Notes under the pieces: generated by a model
What the model saw: only the letters and a program-made list of their open reading frames with translations
The model's database searches: none
What the model was told of the DNA's origin: nothing
Source: Georgenia soli
GTDB lineage: Bacteria > Actinomycetota > Actinomycetes > Actinomycetales > Actinomycetaceae
DNA: 64,000 bases
Direction: 5' to 3'
Assembly: GCF_002563695.1 (NCBI RefSeq)
Contig: NZ_PDJI01000001.1
Location: 1 to 64,000 of the forward strand
Made by a program: the position numbers and the translations under genes
Shown: in pieces, positions 27,541 to 36,814 of the stretch
Layout: every line of letters starts with the position of its first letter
Numbering within the stretch: the first letter of the stretch is position 1

Positions 27541-28431
27541 CTACCGTGCCCCGAGCGCGGCGAGATGCTGAGCGAGGACGGGAGAAAGGCCGTCGGGCAG
27601 GCCCTGGACCGGGGGCCGAACCGAAGAATCGGTAAAGTGCCCGAGGCGCCGGATTGCCTCCTTGCGGATGCCTACGTTGATGCCTCGCTGGGCCTCGAAG
27701 TTGATCAGGGGAAGGTAAGGCGAATACGCGGCGCGCGCCGCCTCGAAGCCGCCCTCATTCCATCCCCGCACGCATTCCAAGAGCCCCTCGGTGAACGAGA
27801 AGCCAGTCATGGCCCCGGCCGCGCCGAACGCGAGTTCGTCGATGAGGTTGACCCCGCCCAAACCGCCAAACACCGGCACATCAAGGTTCGCCGCGAGTTC
27901 ACCAACAACACCGGGACTCGGTGCGGATTCGGCCTTGACCGCCACGACGCCTTGAGCAGCCTTAACCACCTGAACGAGAGCCGGTGCCGAGATGTGGACA
28001 CCCGAAACGAGCGGGTAATCCTGGACCACGATCCCGAGGCCGGTTGCGTCGTGAATCATATTGAGGTGATCAGCCGCAGCCACGACATTGGCAGAGTTCA
28101 CCTGGACCATGACGCCGGCGAGTCTGTCGCCGAGCACGTCGGCCGCGAGTCGCGCTTCCTCGATCACTGGTGCCGTGGCCCGCGAGACCATACCCGCGAC
28201 GATCGGCAGATCACACGCATCCATCACAGTTTCCAGCACGACTCGCTTTTCTTCGCTATCGAGGCTGGCGGCTTCACCCAGAACGCCGAGGACGGTGATG
28301 CCGGTCGCACCGATGGCCTCGTAATGGGCCGAAATGCGGTCGAGGCTGCTCTCGTCAATACTCAACGAGTTGCCGCTGAACGGCGTGGGCGAAACTGCCC
28401 AGACCCCTGGATCGAGAACCTTGACACTCAC
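27541..28431 (-). CDS. Dihydrodipicolinate synthase-family lyase/dehydratase
   Basis: 296 residues with a DapA-type TIM barrel. The Schiff-base lysine is in VVAVKAESAP, and the Tyr of the proton relay lies in VQDYPLVSGV; the N-terminal VSPTPFSG and GVLGEAASLDSEEKRVVLE are standard. Members include KDG aldolases, 5-dehydro-4-deoxyglucarate dehydratase and hydratase-aldolases, all acting on 2-oxo acids. Followed 38 bp later by the aldehyde dehydrogenase, suggesting it releases an aldehyde that the next enzyme oxidises. It is not lysine biosynthesis in this context. Confidence 0.87.
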   Translation of the reverse strand: MSVKVLDPGVWAVSPTPFSGNSLSIDESSLDRISAHYEAIGATGITVLGVLGEAASLDSEEKRVVLETVMDACDLPIVAGMVSRATAPVIEEARLAADVLGDRLAGVMVQVNSANVVAAADHLNMIHDATGLGIVVQDYPLVSGVHISAPALVQVVKAAQGVVAVKAESAPSPGVVGELAANLDVPVFGGLGGVNLIDELAFGAAGAMTGFSFTEGLLECVRGWNEGGFEAARAAYSPYLPLINFEAQRGINVGIRKEAIRRLGHFTDSSVRPPVQGLPDGLSPVLAQHLAALGAR

Positions 28432-28477
28432 AAATACTCCTTCAGTAAACCAGTTTGCGATTTGGCGCCGCCGGCGG

Positions 28478-29662
28478 TTAACGGATGATGCCGGCGCCGC
28501 GCAGTTCGGCGATCCTGTCGGCAGACAAGCCCGCCTCCTCGAGGATTGTGTCGGTGTGCTCGCCGAGCATGGGCGGTGCCTGCTCGTACGTGGCGGGCGT
28601 TGTAGAGAGATGAATCGGCGCGGCCAGAAGTTTCACCTCGCCGAGTTTGGTGTGCTCCGCGGAGACCACCATCTTGTTGACCGCGGTCTGCTCGTCTTCG
28701 AGCGTGGTGGCAAGCGTATTGACCGGGGCGCACAGGAGGTCCTCATCCTCCAGTCGCGCTAGCCAGTGCTCGGTGTTGTGCGCCTTGAATCCGTCCGCAA
28801 GAATTCCCTGCAGTTGAGAACGGTTCGCCATCATGGCGTCGTAATCGGCGAACTCCGGGCGCACGAGGGCATCCTCGGGCAGGCCCAAGACGCGCGCGAG
28901 CGCCGGCAAGGGATCGCGATGGAACCCGCCAACGAGGCAAAGTTCACCGTCGGTCGTTGCGAACACTCCGGTCAGTGGCATGGTGCCCCAGTTGACTTCC
29001 CTCCCCCGCGCCTTGAGCATCGCAGCTTCTTGCATCTGCGGGTGCAGCGCGGAGTCATACATGCGGATTTCGACCCGCTGCCCCTCGCCAGTACGCTCCT
29101 TGTGCAGTAGGGCGAGCAGGATTCCCTGGACCATGTGCATTCCTGACATGTAGTCGCACAGGCCGGTCGGGTTGACGTGGGTGGGAATGTCAGCCGAGGG
29201 TTTGCGCGCCATGAGGCCGCTGTAGGCCTGCGCGATAACGTCCTGGCCTCCCTTGTGCTTATGGGGCCCTTCTGTGCCGAAGCCAGTGGCGCTTGCCCAG
29301 ATGATCCCCGGGTTGAGCTGACGAAGGGCTTCGTAGGCGAAGCCGAGCCTCTCCATGACGCCAGCGCGGAAATTGCTCACCACCACGTCGGCGTTCTTGA
29401 TGATCTCGTGAACGGCAGCGCGGCCGTCGTCGGACCTGATGTCGATGCACAGACTCCGCTTGCTCCGATTGACGCTGAGGAAGATCGGGTTGTCGAGGCC
29501 GTCTGGGTCGGGCAGAGAGTCGCGGGTGCGATCACCACCGGTGATCCGTTCAATCTTGATGACGTCGGCGCCGAAGTCGCCAAGTAGCTGGGTGCAGGAG
29601 GGGCCGAGATACACCTCGGTGAAATCGACGACCGTGATACCGGTGAGCGGCAGCGTCGTCAT
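28478..29662 (-). CDS. Class III CoA-transferase (CaiB/BaiF), paralogue B
   Basis: 394 residues. ITVVDFTEVYLGPSCTQLLGDFGADVIKIER, SNFRAGVMERLG and LCDYMSGMHMVQGILLALLHKERTGEGQ contain the family landmarks and the putative acyl-accepting Asp. Its start overlaps the end of the FAD oxidoreductase gene by 4 bp, so both are translated together. Second of three CoA-transferases in the operon; identity is visibly higher to paralogue C than to A. Probably activates a dicarboxylic or hydroxy acid with CoA from an acyl-CoA donor. Confidence 0.9.
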   Translation of the reverse strand: MTTLPLTGITVVDFTEVYLGPSCTQLLGDFGADVIKIERITGGDRTRDSLPDPDGLDNPIFLSVNRSKRSLCIDIRSDDGRAAVHEIIKNADVVVSNFRAGVMERLGFAYEALRQLNPGIIWASATGFGTEGPHKHKGGQDVIAQAYSGLMARKPSADIPTHVNPTGLCDYMSGMHMVQGILLALLHKERTGEGQRVEIRMYDSALHPQMQEAAMLKARGREVNWGTMPLTGVFATTDGELCLVGGFHRDPLPALARVLGLPEDALVRPEFADYDAMMANRSQLQGILADGFKAHNTEHWLARLEDEDLLCAPVNTLATTLEDEQTAVNKMVVSAEHTKLGEVKLLAAPIHLSTTPATYEQAPPMLGEHTDTILEEAGLSADRIAELRGAGIIR

Positions 29663-31029
29663 CTCAGGGCTCCTTGCTTCTCAGGAAATGTTGCGTTTGG
29701 TGAGGGGACGTCGCCCGGGTCGGCACCCTGGGCCCGCATTGCGGTCCGGATCGCTTGAACGTCGACGTCGCGCACCATGACGCCGGCTTCAGCTGCGAGG
29801 GCAGCCGCGATACCGGCGGCCTGACCCATGGCCATGCACGGCGGGATCTCGCGTGACATACGCTGCGCGTCAGGTGTGGCCGAGTAGTGGCGGCCGGGAG
29901 CGAGCAACTGGTCGATCTCCTTGGCCACGAGAGAGCTGTACGGGTAGTAGTAGTCCCTGCCACGGGCGACTGTGTCGTCGAAGTAGCGGCGCTGCCCCAC
30001 GTCATCCTTCGTCACGATGTACTCGCCTTGGAGCAGTCGAGTTTGCCGGACACCGATCTGCTCCGCGACGCCGAGCAGATACGCATTCTCGAAGCCGGGA
30101 TAGTTCGCCTTGACGTACTCCACCGCCTCGTTGATGCGTGGTCGCGCCTCAAACTCAGCGGCCGTCAGTGAGGCGGGGTCAGCTCCGTCGAAGCCGGTCA
30201 TGTGGGGGGTGTTGCACCAGACGATCCCCGGGAGCGGGGTCTTGAGCCACCACATCTCCCACGCGCCGCCGAGGATGCGCTTCGTCGTGCGGTTGAGCGC
30301 GCGAGTCTCCCGTGGATTGGCCTGTTCAAACGCCTCGGCCTTGTCGGTGTCAACGCCGCCGAGGCGGAACACGAGCGTAACGATGTAACTATCGTGGACG
30401 AAGCTCGCGCCGGTGCGAGATGCGACGTCGAGGTCACCGGTCGCGTCGATGACCACCTTGGCGAGAGTTGCCTGGGGGCCTGCCTTCGTCTCGCAGATGA
30501 CGCCCTTCATGACGCCGTCTTCCACGATCGGTTCGGAGAACCAGCTGTGCAAACGCAGGTCAACGCCTGCCTCCTGAACAAGGTCGTTCGAGACGCGCTT
30601 CCACCCATCGGGGTCAAAGGCGACGGCGTAACAGATCGGCTTCGGCTTGTTATGCGAGTGGAAGTCAAAAGCGCCGTAGCGTGCCCATTTGTTCCACATC
30701 TCCTCCGAGGCGTAGCGATCTTCCTCGGGCGGGTACACCGCTAATCCCATCTTCTCGAGCCTCTCCACGTACTCGGAGACGATGCCGGTAACAGTGATTT
30801 CGGACCCGTTCACCATGTCGTCGAGCACGAGCACCATTCCGCCGGCGGCGAGGCCGCCGAGCGCCGCATAGCGCTCGAGGAGGGTGACAGAGGCGCCCTG
30901 GCGCGCGGCGGCAACGGCCGCGCTCACACCTGCCGGTCCCCCCCCCACGACGACCACGTCGCATTCGGCAACGACGGGCACCTCACGCGCACCCACGGTG
31001 ACGGTCAGTTTATCAATTGACGTACTCAC
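29659..31029 (-). CDS. FAD-dependent oxidoreductase
   Basis: 456 residues. The N-terminal dinucleotide motif VVVGGGPAGVSAAVAAARQGASVTLLE and KVVIDATGDLDVASRTGA identify the FAD-oxidored (PF12831-type) family. The C-terminal end APGRHYSATPDAQRMSREIPPCMAMGQAAGIAAALAAEAGV is the second FAD contact. Such proteins are often annotated as fumarate-reductase-like or glucose-inhibited-division-like oxidoreductases of unknown substrate. Here it is embedded among CoA-ester enzymes, so it could oxidise a hydroxy or unsaturated acid and hand electrons to the ferredoxin. The start codon choice follows the longest frame, with no competing site. Confidence 0.87.
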   Translation of the reverse strand: MSTSIDKLTVTVGAREVPVVAECDVVVVGGGPAGVSAAVAAARQGASVTLLERYAALGGLAAGGMVLVLDDMVNGSEITVTGIVSEYVERLEKMGLAVYPPEEDRYASEEMWNKWARYGAFDFHSHNKPKPICYAVAFDPDGWKRVSNDLVQEAGVDLRLHSWFSEPIVEDGVMKGVICETKAGPQATLAKVVIDATGDLDVASRTGASFVHDSYIVTLVFRLGGVDTDKAEAFEQANPRETRALNRTTKRILGGAWEMWWLKTPLPGIVWCNTPHMTGFDGADPASLTAAEFEARPRINEAVEYVKANYPGFENAYLLGVAEQIGVRQTRLLQGEYIVTKDDVGQRRYFDDTVARGRDYYYPYSSLVAKEIDQLLAPGRHYSATPDAQRMSREIPPCMAMGQAAGIAAALAAEAGVMVRDVDVQAIRTAMRAQGADPGDVPSPNATFPEKQGALR

Positions 31030-31062
31030 GACGTTGTGACACCTCAGACTTTTTCGAATGGG

Positions 31063-31857
31063 TTACGAATAGGACCAGCTAGGGCTGCGCTTCTCACGAA
31101 ACGCCTGTACGCCCTCGTCGGCATTTCCCGAACTGAACAGGGCGTCGAACGACGGCAGATACTGCCGTGCAGCTTGGCGGGGAGGCATGTGTGATGTGAG
31201 CCGCGCGATCTCCTTGATGGCGCGCACGGAGGTGGGAGCGCATCCAAGGATCTGCTGCACCCAGCGGTCCACGGCGTCATCGAGTTCTGCGAGCGGCACA
31301 ACTTCGTTAACGAGGCCAGCGGCACGCATCTCTTCGGCGCTCGCCTTCCGGCCGGTAAGCAGCATGCCCATCGCAGTTGTGTAGGGCATCCGACGGGTCA
31401 TGAGGATAGTGCCGTCGAACGCCAGTCGGCCGACTCGGGGTTCAACGAGGCCGAACACCGCGGAATCGGCCGCAATGACGATGTCACAGCCGTTCACGAG
31501 CTCCATACCACCGCCGAGCGCGTATCCATTGACACGAGCAATGACGGGCTTCGTGAACGAATCACGGAGTGTGAGGCCGCAGTAGCCGTCGGGGTTCGCG
31601 CCAGCCCAGAATTCGAGGTTCGACCTCGCTTGTGCGCCCGCTGACATGTCCGACCCAGAGCAGAACGAACGCTCTCCGGCACCGGTGAGGACCACAACCC
31701 AGACGTCGTCGTTTTCCTGGAGCTCTCCCCACACCTCGGACAATCGTGTCTGCGCAGCGTCGTCGACGGCGTTCAGCACGTGAGGTCGATCGATCGTAAC
31801 GGTTGCGACGCGATCAAAAATCTCGACGCGGACGCCGCTCTCCTCGTGAGTTGTCAT
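31063..31857 (-). CDS. Enoyl-CoA hydratase/isomerase family protein
   Basis: 264 residues, typical crotonase size. RVATVTIDRPHVLNAVDD, the oxyanion-hole segment RSFCSGSDMSAGA and ARVNGYALGGGMELVNGCDIVIAADSAVFGLVEPRVG; both catalytic glutamates (in GGGMELVNGCD and LVEPRVG) are present, consistent with a hydratase. Start overlaps the CoA-transferase stop at 31854. It would hydrate a 2-enoyl-CoA produced after CoA transfer, or act as isomerase or hydrolase. Confidence 0.9.
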   Translation of the reverse strand: MTTHEESGVRVEIFDRVATVTIDRPHVLNAVDDAAQTRLSEVWGELQENDDVWVVVLTGAGERSFCSGSDMSAGAQARSNLEFWAGANPDGYCGLTLRDSFTKPVIARVNGYALGGGMELVNGCDIVIAADSAVFGLVEPRVGRLAFDGTILMTRRMPYTTAMGMLLTGRKASAEEMRAAGLVNEVVPLAELDDAVDRWVQQILGCAPTSVRAIKEIARLTSHMPPRQAARQYLPSFDALFSSGNADEGVQAFREKRSPSWSYS

Positions 31858-33050
31858 ACCACTACTCCGTCCCTATATAGGCTCGCGATTTCAAGTTCGG
31901 AGAGACCAAACTCGGCAAGGATTTCTGCGCCGTTGGCGCCGAGCGAAGGCACGGGGTATCGCATCTGGGCGGGCGTCGCCCGCAAGTGCAGAGGGTGTGC
32001 AACGGAGCGGACCTCTGTGCCTTGATCATCGTGGTAGGTGATGACCGTTTCGTTGTGCTGCGTCTGTGGATCTTCGAGGGCCTCGCTGAGTTCACGCACC
32101 GGTGCACACAGGATGTCGTGCGCCTCGAGTCGTTCGATCCAGGTCGCGGTGCTTTCGCCCCGCATGTGGTCCTTGATGAGGCTTTGCAGCTCCACACGAT
32201 TCTTCGTTTGGTTCTCGACGTCTTCGAACCGTGGCTCTTCGGTGAGGTCACGCATACCGATCGCCGCGCAGATTTCCTGTAGCGGGTTCCGCTTGAAGGC
32301 CCCGGTGAAGACGACGGCACCGTCCGTGGTGGGCGCAACGATGGTATGCGGCATCGCGCCCCAATTGAGTTCCTCGTTGCGTGTCATAAGCATCGCGGCT
32401 TCCTGCAACTGCAAGCCGAGCAATGTCTCGTAAAGGCTCGTGTGAACCTCCTGACCAACGCCGTTTCGATCGCGGGCTAGCAGCGCCAACAAGATGCCTT
32501 GGGCGAAAATCATTGCCGTCATGAAGTCCGCGTAACACGTGGAGTACACGGCGTAGGGCACTGACTCGTCCGGACGCCGGGCCATGACGCCCGTAAATCC
32601 TTGAGCAAGGACCTCCTGGCCACCCTTGTGCTGGTATGGCCCGCTGCTGCCGAAGCCCGTTGTCGCGCCATAGATAAGGCGCGGGTTAATGTTCCTGAGT
32701 TCCTCGTAGGAAAATCCCAAGCGTTCCATGACGCCAGGTCGGAAATTGTTCACTACTACGTCGACCTCCGATACGAGTCGGCGCACAAGAGCCTTACCGG
32801 GTTCGGACCGCAGATCAATGGCAATGCTGCGCTTATTGCGGTTCATGCTCGCAAACACCGGATTGTTGAGGTCGTTGACGTCCATCGTGGAGAACCGCGA
32901 CAAATCACCGGACCCGGGTCGCTCGACCTTGATGACATCGGCCCCAAAGTCGGCCAGCACTTGAGTGGCAACCGGGCCCGCCAGTGCTTGGCTGAAATCG
33001 AGAACGCGGATTCCACTTAACGGAAGCATGTGCATACTAGAGTCATTCAT
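31854..33050 (-). CDS. Class III CoA-transferase (CaiB/BaiF), paralogue A
   Basis: 398 residues. IRVLDFSQALAGPVATQVLADFGADVIKVERPGSGDLSR, NNFRPGVMERLG and YADFMTAMIFAQGILLALLARDRNGVGQ include the expected Asp. More distant from paralogues B and C (AGPVATQVLADFGADV versus GPSCTQLLGDFGADV), so it likely handles a different acid or donor. Its ATG region overlaps the MaoC gene stop by one base, so the two are coupled. Lies early in the operon, next to the transport genes. Confidence 0.9.
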   Translation of the reverse strand: MNDSSMHMLPLSGIRVLDFSQALAGPVATQVLADFGADVIKVERPGSGDLSRFSTMDVNDLNNPVFASMNRNKRSIAIDLRSEPGKALVRRLVSEVDVVVNNFRPGVMERLGFSYEELRNINPRLIYGATTGFGSSGPYQHKGGQEVLAQGFTGVMARRPDESVPYAVYSTCYADFMTAMIFAQGILLALLARDRNGVGQEVHTSLYETLLGLQLQEAAMLMTRNEELNWGAMPHTIVAPTTDGAVVFTGAFKRNPLQEICAAIGMRDLTEEPRFEDVENQTKNRVELQSLIKDHMRGESTATWIERLEAHDILCAPVRELSEALEDPQTQHNETVITYHDDQGTEVRSVAHPLHLRATPAQMRYPVPSLGANGAEILAEFGLSELEIASLYRDGVVV

Positions 33051-33514
33051 TATGACCTCTGCCCGTTCTCTGCGGCATCGATTGTTTGGTTGAATGCCTT
33101 AGTTACATGCGTGGCTGAGAGACACACGCCGCCATTTTGATTCGTTACAACGGCTTGGGCATGGAAGCGAGACCGTTCCGGTAGCCATTGAGTGACCTTG
33201 TAGTGGGCGGTCAGCGTGTCTCCGATAAGCACGCCGTTGACGAATCGGACCCTGTCGTAGCCGAGCGAGATGCCCATGCCGGCGAAGTCGAGCTTCTCCC
33301 AGAAACGGGTTGACGCGGTAGAGACGAGGCCGAGGATGAGGACGCCGTGCGCGACGCGGCCACCGTAGGGTGACCGCTTCATAAACTCCTCATCGGTGTG
33401 ATATCGAGATAGGTCACCTGTGATTCCGGCAAACTGATAGATATCCGATTCACTGACCGTCCGGGTGAGCGTGTATCCTTCTGCGGCAATGATGTCCTCT
33501 GGCGTCAGAGTCAC
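33050..33514 (-). CDS. MaoC-like (R)-specific enoyl-CoA hydratase
   Basis: 154 residues with the single hot-dog fold of MaoC/hydratase 2. The motif GDLSRYHTDEEFMKRSPYGGRVAHGVLILGL carries the Asp/His catalytic pair. Such enzymes hydrate enoyl-CoA to R-3-hydroxyacyl-CoA, or act as mesaconyl-CoA hydratase when fed by class III CoA-transferases. The pairing with a CoA-transferase overlapping downstream makes a mesaconyl- or methylated-enoyl-CoA hydratase role a reasonable guess. About 80 bp downstream of the ABC permease. Confidence 0.87.
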   Translation of the reverse strand: MTLTPEDIIAAEGYTLTRTVSESDIYQFAGITGDLSRYHTDEEFMKRSPYGGRVAHGVLILGLVSTASTRFWEKLDFAGMGISLGYDRVRFVNGVLIGDTLTAHYKVTQWLPERSRFHAQAVVTNQNGGVCLSATHVTKAFNQTIDAAENGQRS

Positions 33515-33593
33515 TCAATCTCCTATCCTTAATCCGCGCGGCGGGCCTAGCATCATCGACAACTTGCGCACCCTGGAGGCAAGCGGTCAGGAC

Positions 33594-34400
33594 TCATTGT
33601 GTCGCCTTCCAATACACGACTCTCTTTTCGACCAAGCCCACGAGCCCGAAAAGGAGCAGGGCGTATAACGAACTGAGAATCATTGTTGCGTAGAGGAGCG
33701 GCACCTGATAATTGAAGGTGGTTTGGATGATGAGGTATCCGAGCCCTGCCTGAGAGCCCACCCACTCTGCGACGATCGCGCCGATCACAGCGGATGTTGC
33801 CGTGATTCGAAGCGCCGAGAAGAGATAGGGCACGCACGCGTACAGACGGACTCGGGTGAAGATCTCCCAGCGAGTCGCCGAAAGGATGCGCATGAGCTCC
33901 AGCTCGCGATCATTGACCGCGTTCAAGCCACGAACCGAGTTCACCAAGGTCGGGAAGAACGAGATCAGCGCCGCGATGACAATCTTCGAGGAGTAGCCCG
34001 TGCCGAGCAGGATCACAAGAATCGGCGCGATCGCGATGATCGGGATCGTCTGGACGAACACGGCGATCGGCATGAGCGCACCGTTTATTGTTTTCGAATG
34101 CACGAAGATCACCGCAAACACGAATGCGACGACGTTACCGATTACGAATCCGGCAAGCGATTCAATGACCGTGGGTTGCAGGTTCCGCCACAGGATATCG
34201 GCGTTCTCAACGAACGCCGCGGCCACGCGAGTCGGCGTCGGCACGACATACTCGGGAACTCTCAAAATGACGACGGTGAGCTGCCAGAGGATGATGATAC
34301 CGATGCCCACGAGGTACGGCGTAGCCTTGTTGACCGGCTTTCGCTTCGCCTGCGATTCCAGAGTTTCCGTACGGTGTTTGTGAGTGATGGTCGTCATCAC
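33594..34400 (-). CDS. ABC transporter permease (SsuC/ThiX/TauC type)
   Basis: 268 residues with about six membrane helices. The EAA-loop LNAVNDRELELMRILSATRWEIFTRVRLYACVPYLFSALRITATSAVIGAIVAEWVG is the contact with the ATPase. Overlaps the ATPase stop by 4 bp. With the next two genes it forms a complete importer of the nitrate/sulfonate/pyrimidine-precursor class. Substrate inferred only from context: probably the acid degraded by this operon. Confidence 0.9.
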   Translation of the reverse strand: MMTTITHKHRTETLESQAKRKPVNKATPYLVGIGIIILWQLTVVILRVPEYVVPTPTRVAAAFVENADILWRNLQPTVIESLAGFVIGNVVAFVFAVIFVHSKTINGALMPIAVFVQTIPIIAIAPILVILLGTGYSSKIVIAALISFFPTLVNSVRGLNAVNDRELELMRILSATRWEIFTRVRLYACVPYLFSALRITATSAVIGAIVAEWVGSQAGLGYLIIQTTFNYQVPLLYATMILSSLYALLLFGLVGLVEKRVVYWKATQ

Positions 34401-35212
34401 GCGCTCTCCAATAGCATGCGAAGTTGGCTGCAGAGCTCGCTGAAGTTTGGCTCGACGCGGGTATGCGGTCCGCGGGGATAGCCAAGATCGATATCGACAA
34501 CCTCATGCAAGCGACCCGGGTGGGCCTTTAGGACTACAACCTCCTCGGAGAGGAATACCGCTTCCGCGATGCTGTGCGTGACGAAGACGACCGTGGTGCC
34601 AGTGCTTTCCCAGATTCGCAAGAGTTCCTCATTGAGGCGGTCCCGCGTGATCTCATCGAGGGCGCCAAAAGGTTCATCCATGAGCAGGATGGCCGGGTCG
34701 GTGACTAGGGCGCGGGCAATTGCGACTCGCTGCCGCATGCCGCCGGACAGTTCATGGGGGTAAGCGTTCTCGCGGCCGCCGAGCCCCACAAGTTCAAGGA
34801 GTTCCTTTGGGGACCTCGTTGGAGTGACTTGATTCTTGGGGCCCACTTCGAGTGGTAAAGAGACGTTCTGCAGGGCGGTGCGCCAGGGCAACAGTGTCGA
34901 GTCCTGAAAGACGAACCCGATCTTTCGATGCTCACGGGCGTTGTGCGGAGTGTCATCGAGAACAGTGGCCCTACCGGCCGTCGGTGCGATTAGGTCGGCT
35001 ACGACTCGGAGGAGAGTCGACTTGCCACACCCTGACGGGCCGATCAAGGAAGTGAACCCACCGGCCGTCAGGTTGTGAGTGATGCCAGCGAGCGCATTCA
35101 CTTCACCGCGGTCGGTGCTGAAGGTGACCGAGACCCCATCCAATTCCACGGCATTCAACGGTGCGATACTCATGTCGATGTCTGATGCTTTCGTCGAGGT
35201 CATGGCGATCAT
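34397..35212 (-). CDS. ABC transporter ATP-binding protein (SsuB/TauB type)
   Basis: 271 residues. Walker A GPSGCGKST, signature LSGGMRQRVAIARAL, Walker B ILLMDEPFGALD and the H-loop THSIAEAV are all intact. Residue patterns place it with the importer ATPases for sulfonates, nitrate and thiamine precursors. Overlaps the substrate-binding gene by 4 bp upstream and the permease by 4 bp downstream, so the three products are made in step. Confidence 0.93.
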   Translation of the reverse strand: MIAMTSTKASDIDMSIAPLNAVELDGVSVTFSTDRGEVNALAGITHNLTAGGFTSLIGPSGCGKSTLLRVVADLIAPTAGRATVLDDTPHNAREHRKIGFVFQDSTLLPWRTALQNVSLPLEVGPKNQVTPTRSPKELLELVGLGGRENAYPHELSGGMRQRVAIARALVTDPAILLMDEPFGALDEITRDRLNEELLRIWESTGTTVVFVTHSIAEAVFLSEEVVVLKAHPGRLHEVVDIDLGYPRGPHTRVEPNFSELCSQLRMLLESA

Positions 35213-36297
35213 GCGGACGTGCTGCGCTCCTCGACCGTCCGCTCGAGGATCTCGAGCGTCATGACGTCGTCGACATTAGGGGCGCCCTTCTCAAACTGAC
35301 CAAGCTCGTCATAGATGCGTATCTGGTTCTCCCAGTTGTCGCGTGCCATCTGGCCCCAGCCGTTTTCTTCGGTCTCGTCGGTGAAGACAATATCCATAAC
35401 GAGTTTGGCGGACTCCGACTCGATCTTTGGGTCGATGTTCGGGAACGTTTCCTTGAGGATCTCAATTGCCTCGTCGTGGTTATCGCGGGCGTAGCGCCAG
35501 CCCTTGGCTGTCGCGGAAAGAATTCCCGCGAGCATCTCTGGATCCTCTTCAACAACCGAGGCGTTGGCAAGGAGGACGCCGGCGTAAAGTTGGATTCCGA
35601 TGTCCCAGATCCGCATGGTCTCGTAGTTGTTTCCCAGGGGCTGCAGCTGGCCGTAGTTCACGGTCCATCCGGTCCAGGCGTCGACCTGACCGGACGCGAG
35701 CGGGGCGGTGTCACTCCCTACGCCAACAATCTCGATTTGATCGCGGCTGATGCCGTGCTTTGCGAGCACCGCGTCGACGAGCACGCCACCGGTGGGCTGG
35801 GTGCCGATCCGCTTTCCGATGAGGTCCTCGGGAGTGCGGATCGGATTGTCCTTCATGGAGATGAAGGCCCACGGGTGCTGCTGCAGGTTCACACCGTATG
35901 CCTTGACCGAAACTCCCGCGCTCACCGCGGTCATGTGCAACGGGCTGGAGGAGACGTATCCGGCTGGGGAGCTGCCGGAGGCGATGAGGCCGGGCGGGTC
36001 GGCGTTGGGCCCACCCTCCTTCATCGTGACCTTAAGTCCGTTCTCGGCGTAGAAGCCTTTCTTTAGTGCGACTGCGTCACCAAGGACCTGAGCGTTACCG
36101 AGCCAAGAGAGCTGTAGGTCAATCGCCTTGAGTTGCTGCGAGTCCGAACTGTTCGGATCCGTGGCTCCCGGCGACGTGGAAGAGGGATCTGAGGAGCACG
36201 CGACGGTGGTACCAAGTAGAAATGCTCCGCCCAGGAGTCCTCCGGCCTGGAGAAAGCCCCGGCGGCTGAAGCCTGCCTTGCGGTTCTGAACGTTCAT
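35209..36297 (-). CDS. ABC transporter substrate-binding lipoprotein (NMT1/SsuA-like)
   Basis: 362 residues. The N-terminus has a twin-arginine-like SRRGFLQAGGLLGGAFLLGTTVAC: a Tat motif followed by a lipobox, so it should be exported folded and anchored to the membrane. The mature part matches NMT1/THI5-type proteins (IDLQLSWLGNAQVLGDAVALKKGFYAENGLKVTMKEGGPNADPPGLIASG, EDLIGKRIGTQPTGG). First gene of the long operon; the promoter region with two palindromes lies 100-260 bp before ATG 36297. The ligand is unknown. Confidence 0.9.
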   Translation of the reverse strand: MNVQNRKAGFSRRGFLQAGGLLGGAFLLGTTVACSSDPSSTSPGATDPNSSDSQQLKAIDLQLSWLGNAQVLGDAVALKKGFYAENGLKVTMKEGGPNADPPGLIASGSSPAGYVSSSPLHMTAVSAGVSVKAYGVNLQQHPWAFISMKDNPIRTPEDLIGKRIGTQPTGGVLVDAVLAKHGISRDQIEIVGVGSDTAPLASGQVDAWTGWTVNYGQLQPLGNNYETMRIWDIGIQLYAGVLLANASVVEEDPEMLAGILSATAKGWRYARDNHDEAIEILKETFPNIDPKIESESAKLVMDIVFTDETEENGWGQMARDNWENQIRIYDELGQFEKGAPNVDDVMTLEILERTVEERSTSA

Positions 36298-36396
36298 CCG
36301 GATCTCCGTTGGGGTGATTAGACGTGGCGGTCGTCATCGACGGCCAGAGATGGCGCAGACGGGAGGGGTCGCCCTTAGACTTCCTAGGACATCTGC

Positions 36397-36414
36397 GATC
36401 CCATATACGGGATC
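36397..36414. promoter_or_regulatory. Palindrome GATCCC-ATATAC-GGGATC
   Basis: Perfect 6-bp arms with a 6-bp AT-rich centre, 100 bp before the substrate-binding gene start. The size fits a dimeric regulator; it does not match the CAG-N4-CTG element of locus 1. Confidence 0.5.
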
Positions 36415-36539
36415 TTGCACCTCACGGAGAGCGGTGTCAACAGTCCACTTTGTGCGGAGCGGCAAGGCCGAACATGGGCAAGGAGCCTGTCCTGCAGCTC
36501 AACGAGCTCAGCGACTTGCAGCTCCGCCGCGATCACCTT

Positions 36540-36556
36540 TGGTATGCGACATACCA
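36540..36556. promoter_or_regulatory. Palindrome TGGTATG-CGA-CATACCA
   Basis: Perfect 7-bp arms, 243 bp before the operon start. The TGGTA...TACCA pattern resembles sites of FCD-type GntR regulators, one of which is encoded at the far end of the operon (23740). Binding is inferred. Confidence 0.55.
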
Positions 36557-36767
36557 GATGTAGTGATCAAATAGTCACGCTACCAACAGCCGACGGGTGT
36601 GTCTCGAAATTCTCCAGGTCACGCCATCTGGGTGCGTGAGCCGTCGAGCATGCCTCGAACGCGCTCGTCCGCGCGTACTCGACTTCATCGCGGAATCATG
36701 CTCGTAATGCAGGAACCTGCGGCCACCTTGCACCGATGCCGCTCCGCGACACACCCGGCGCAAACGC

Positions 36768-36813
<46 letters not shown>

Positions 36814-36814
36814 A

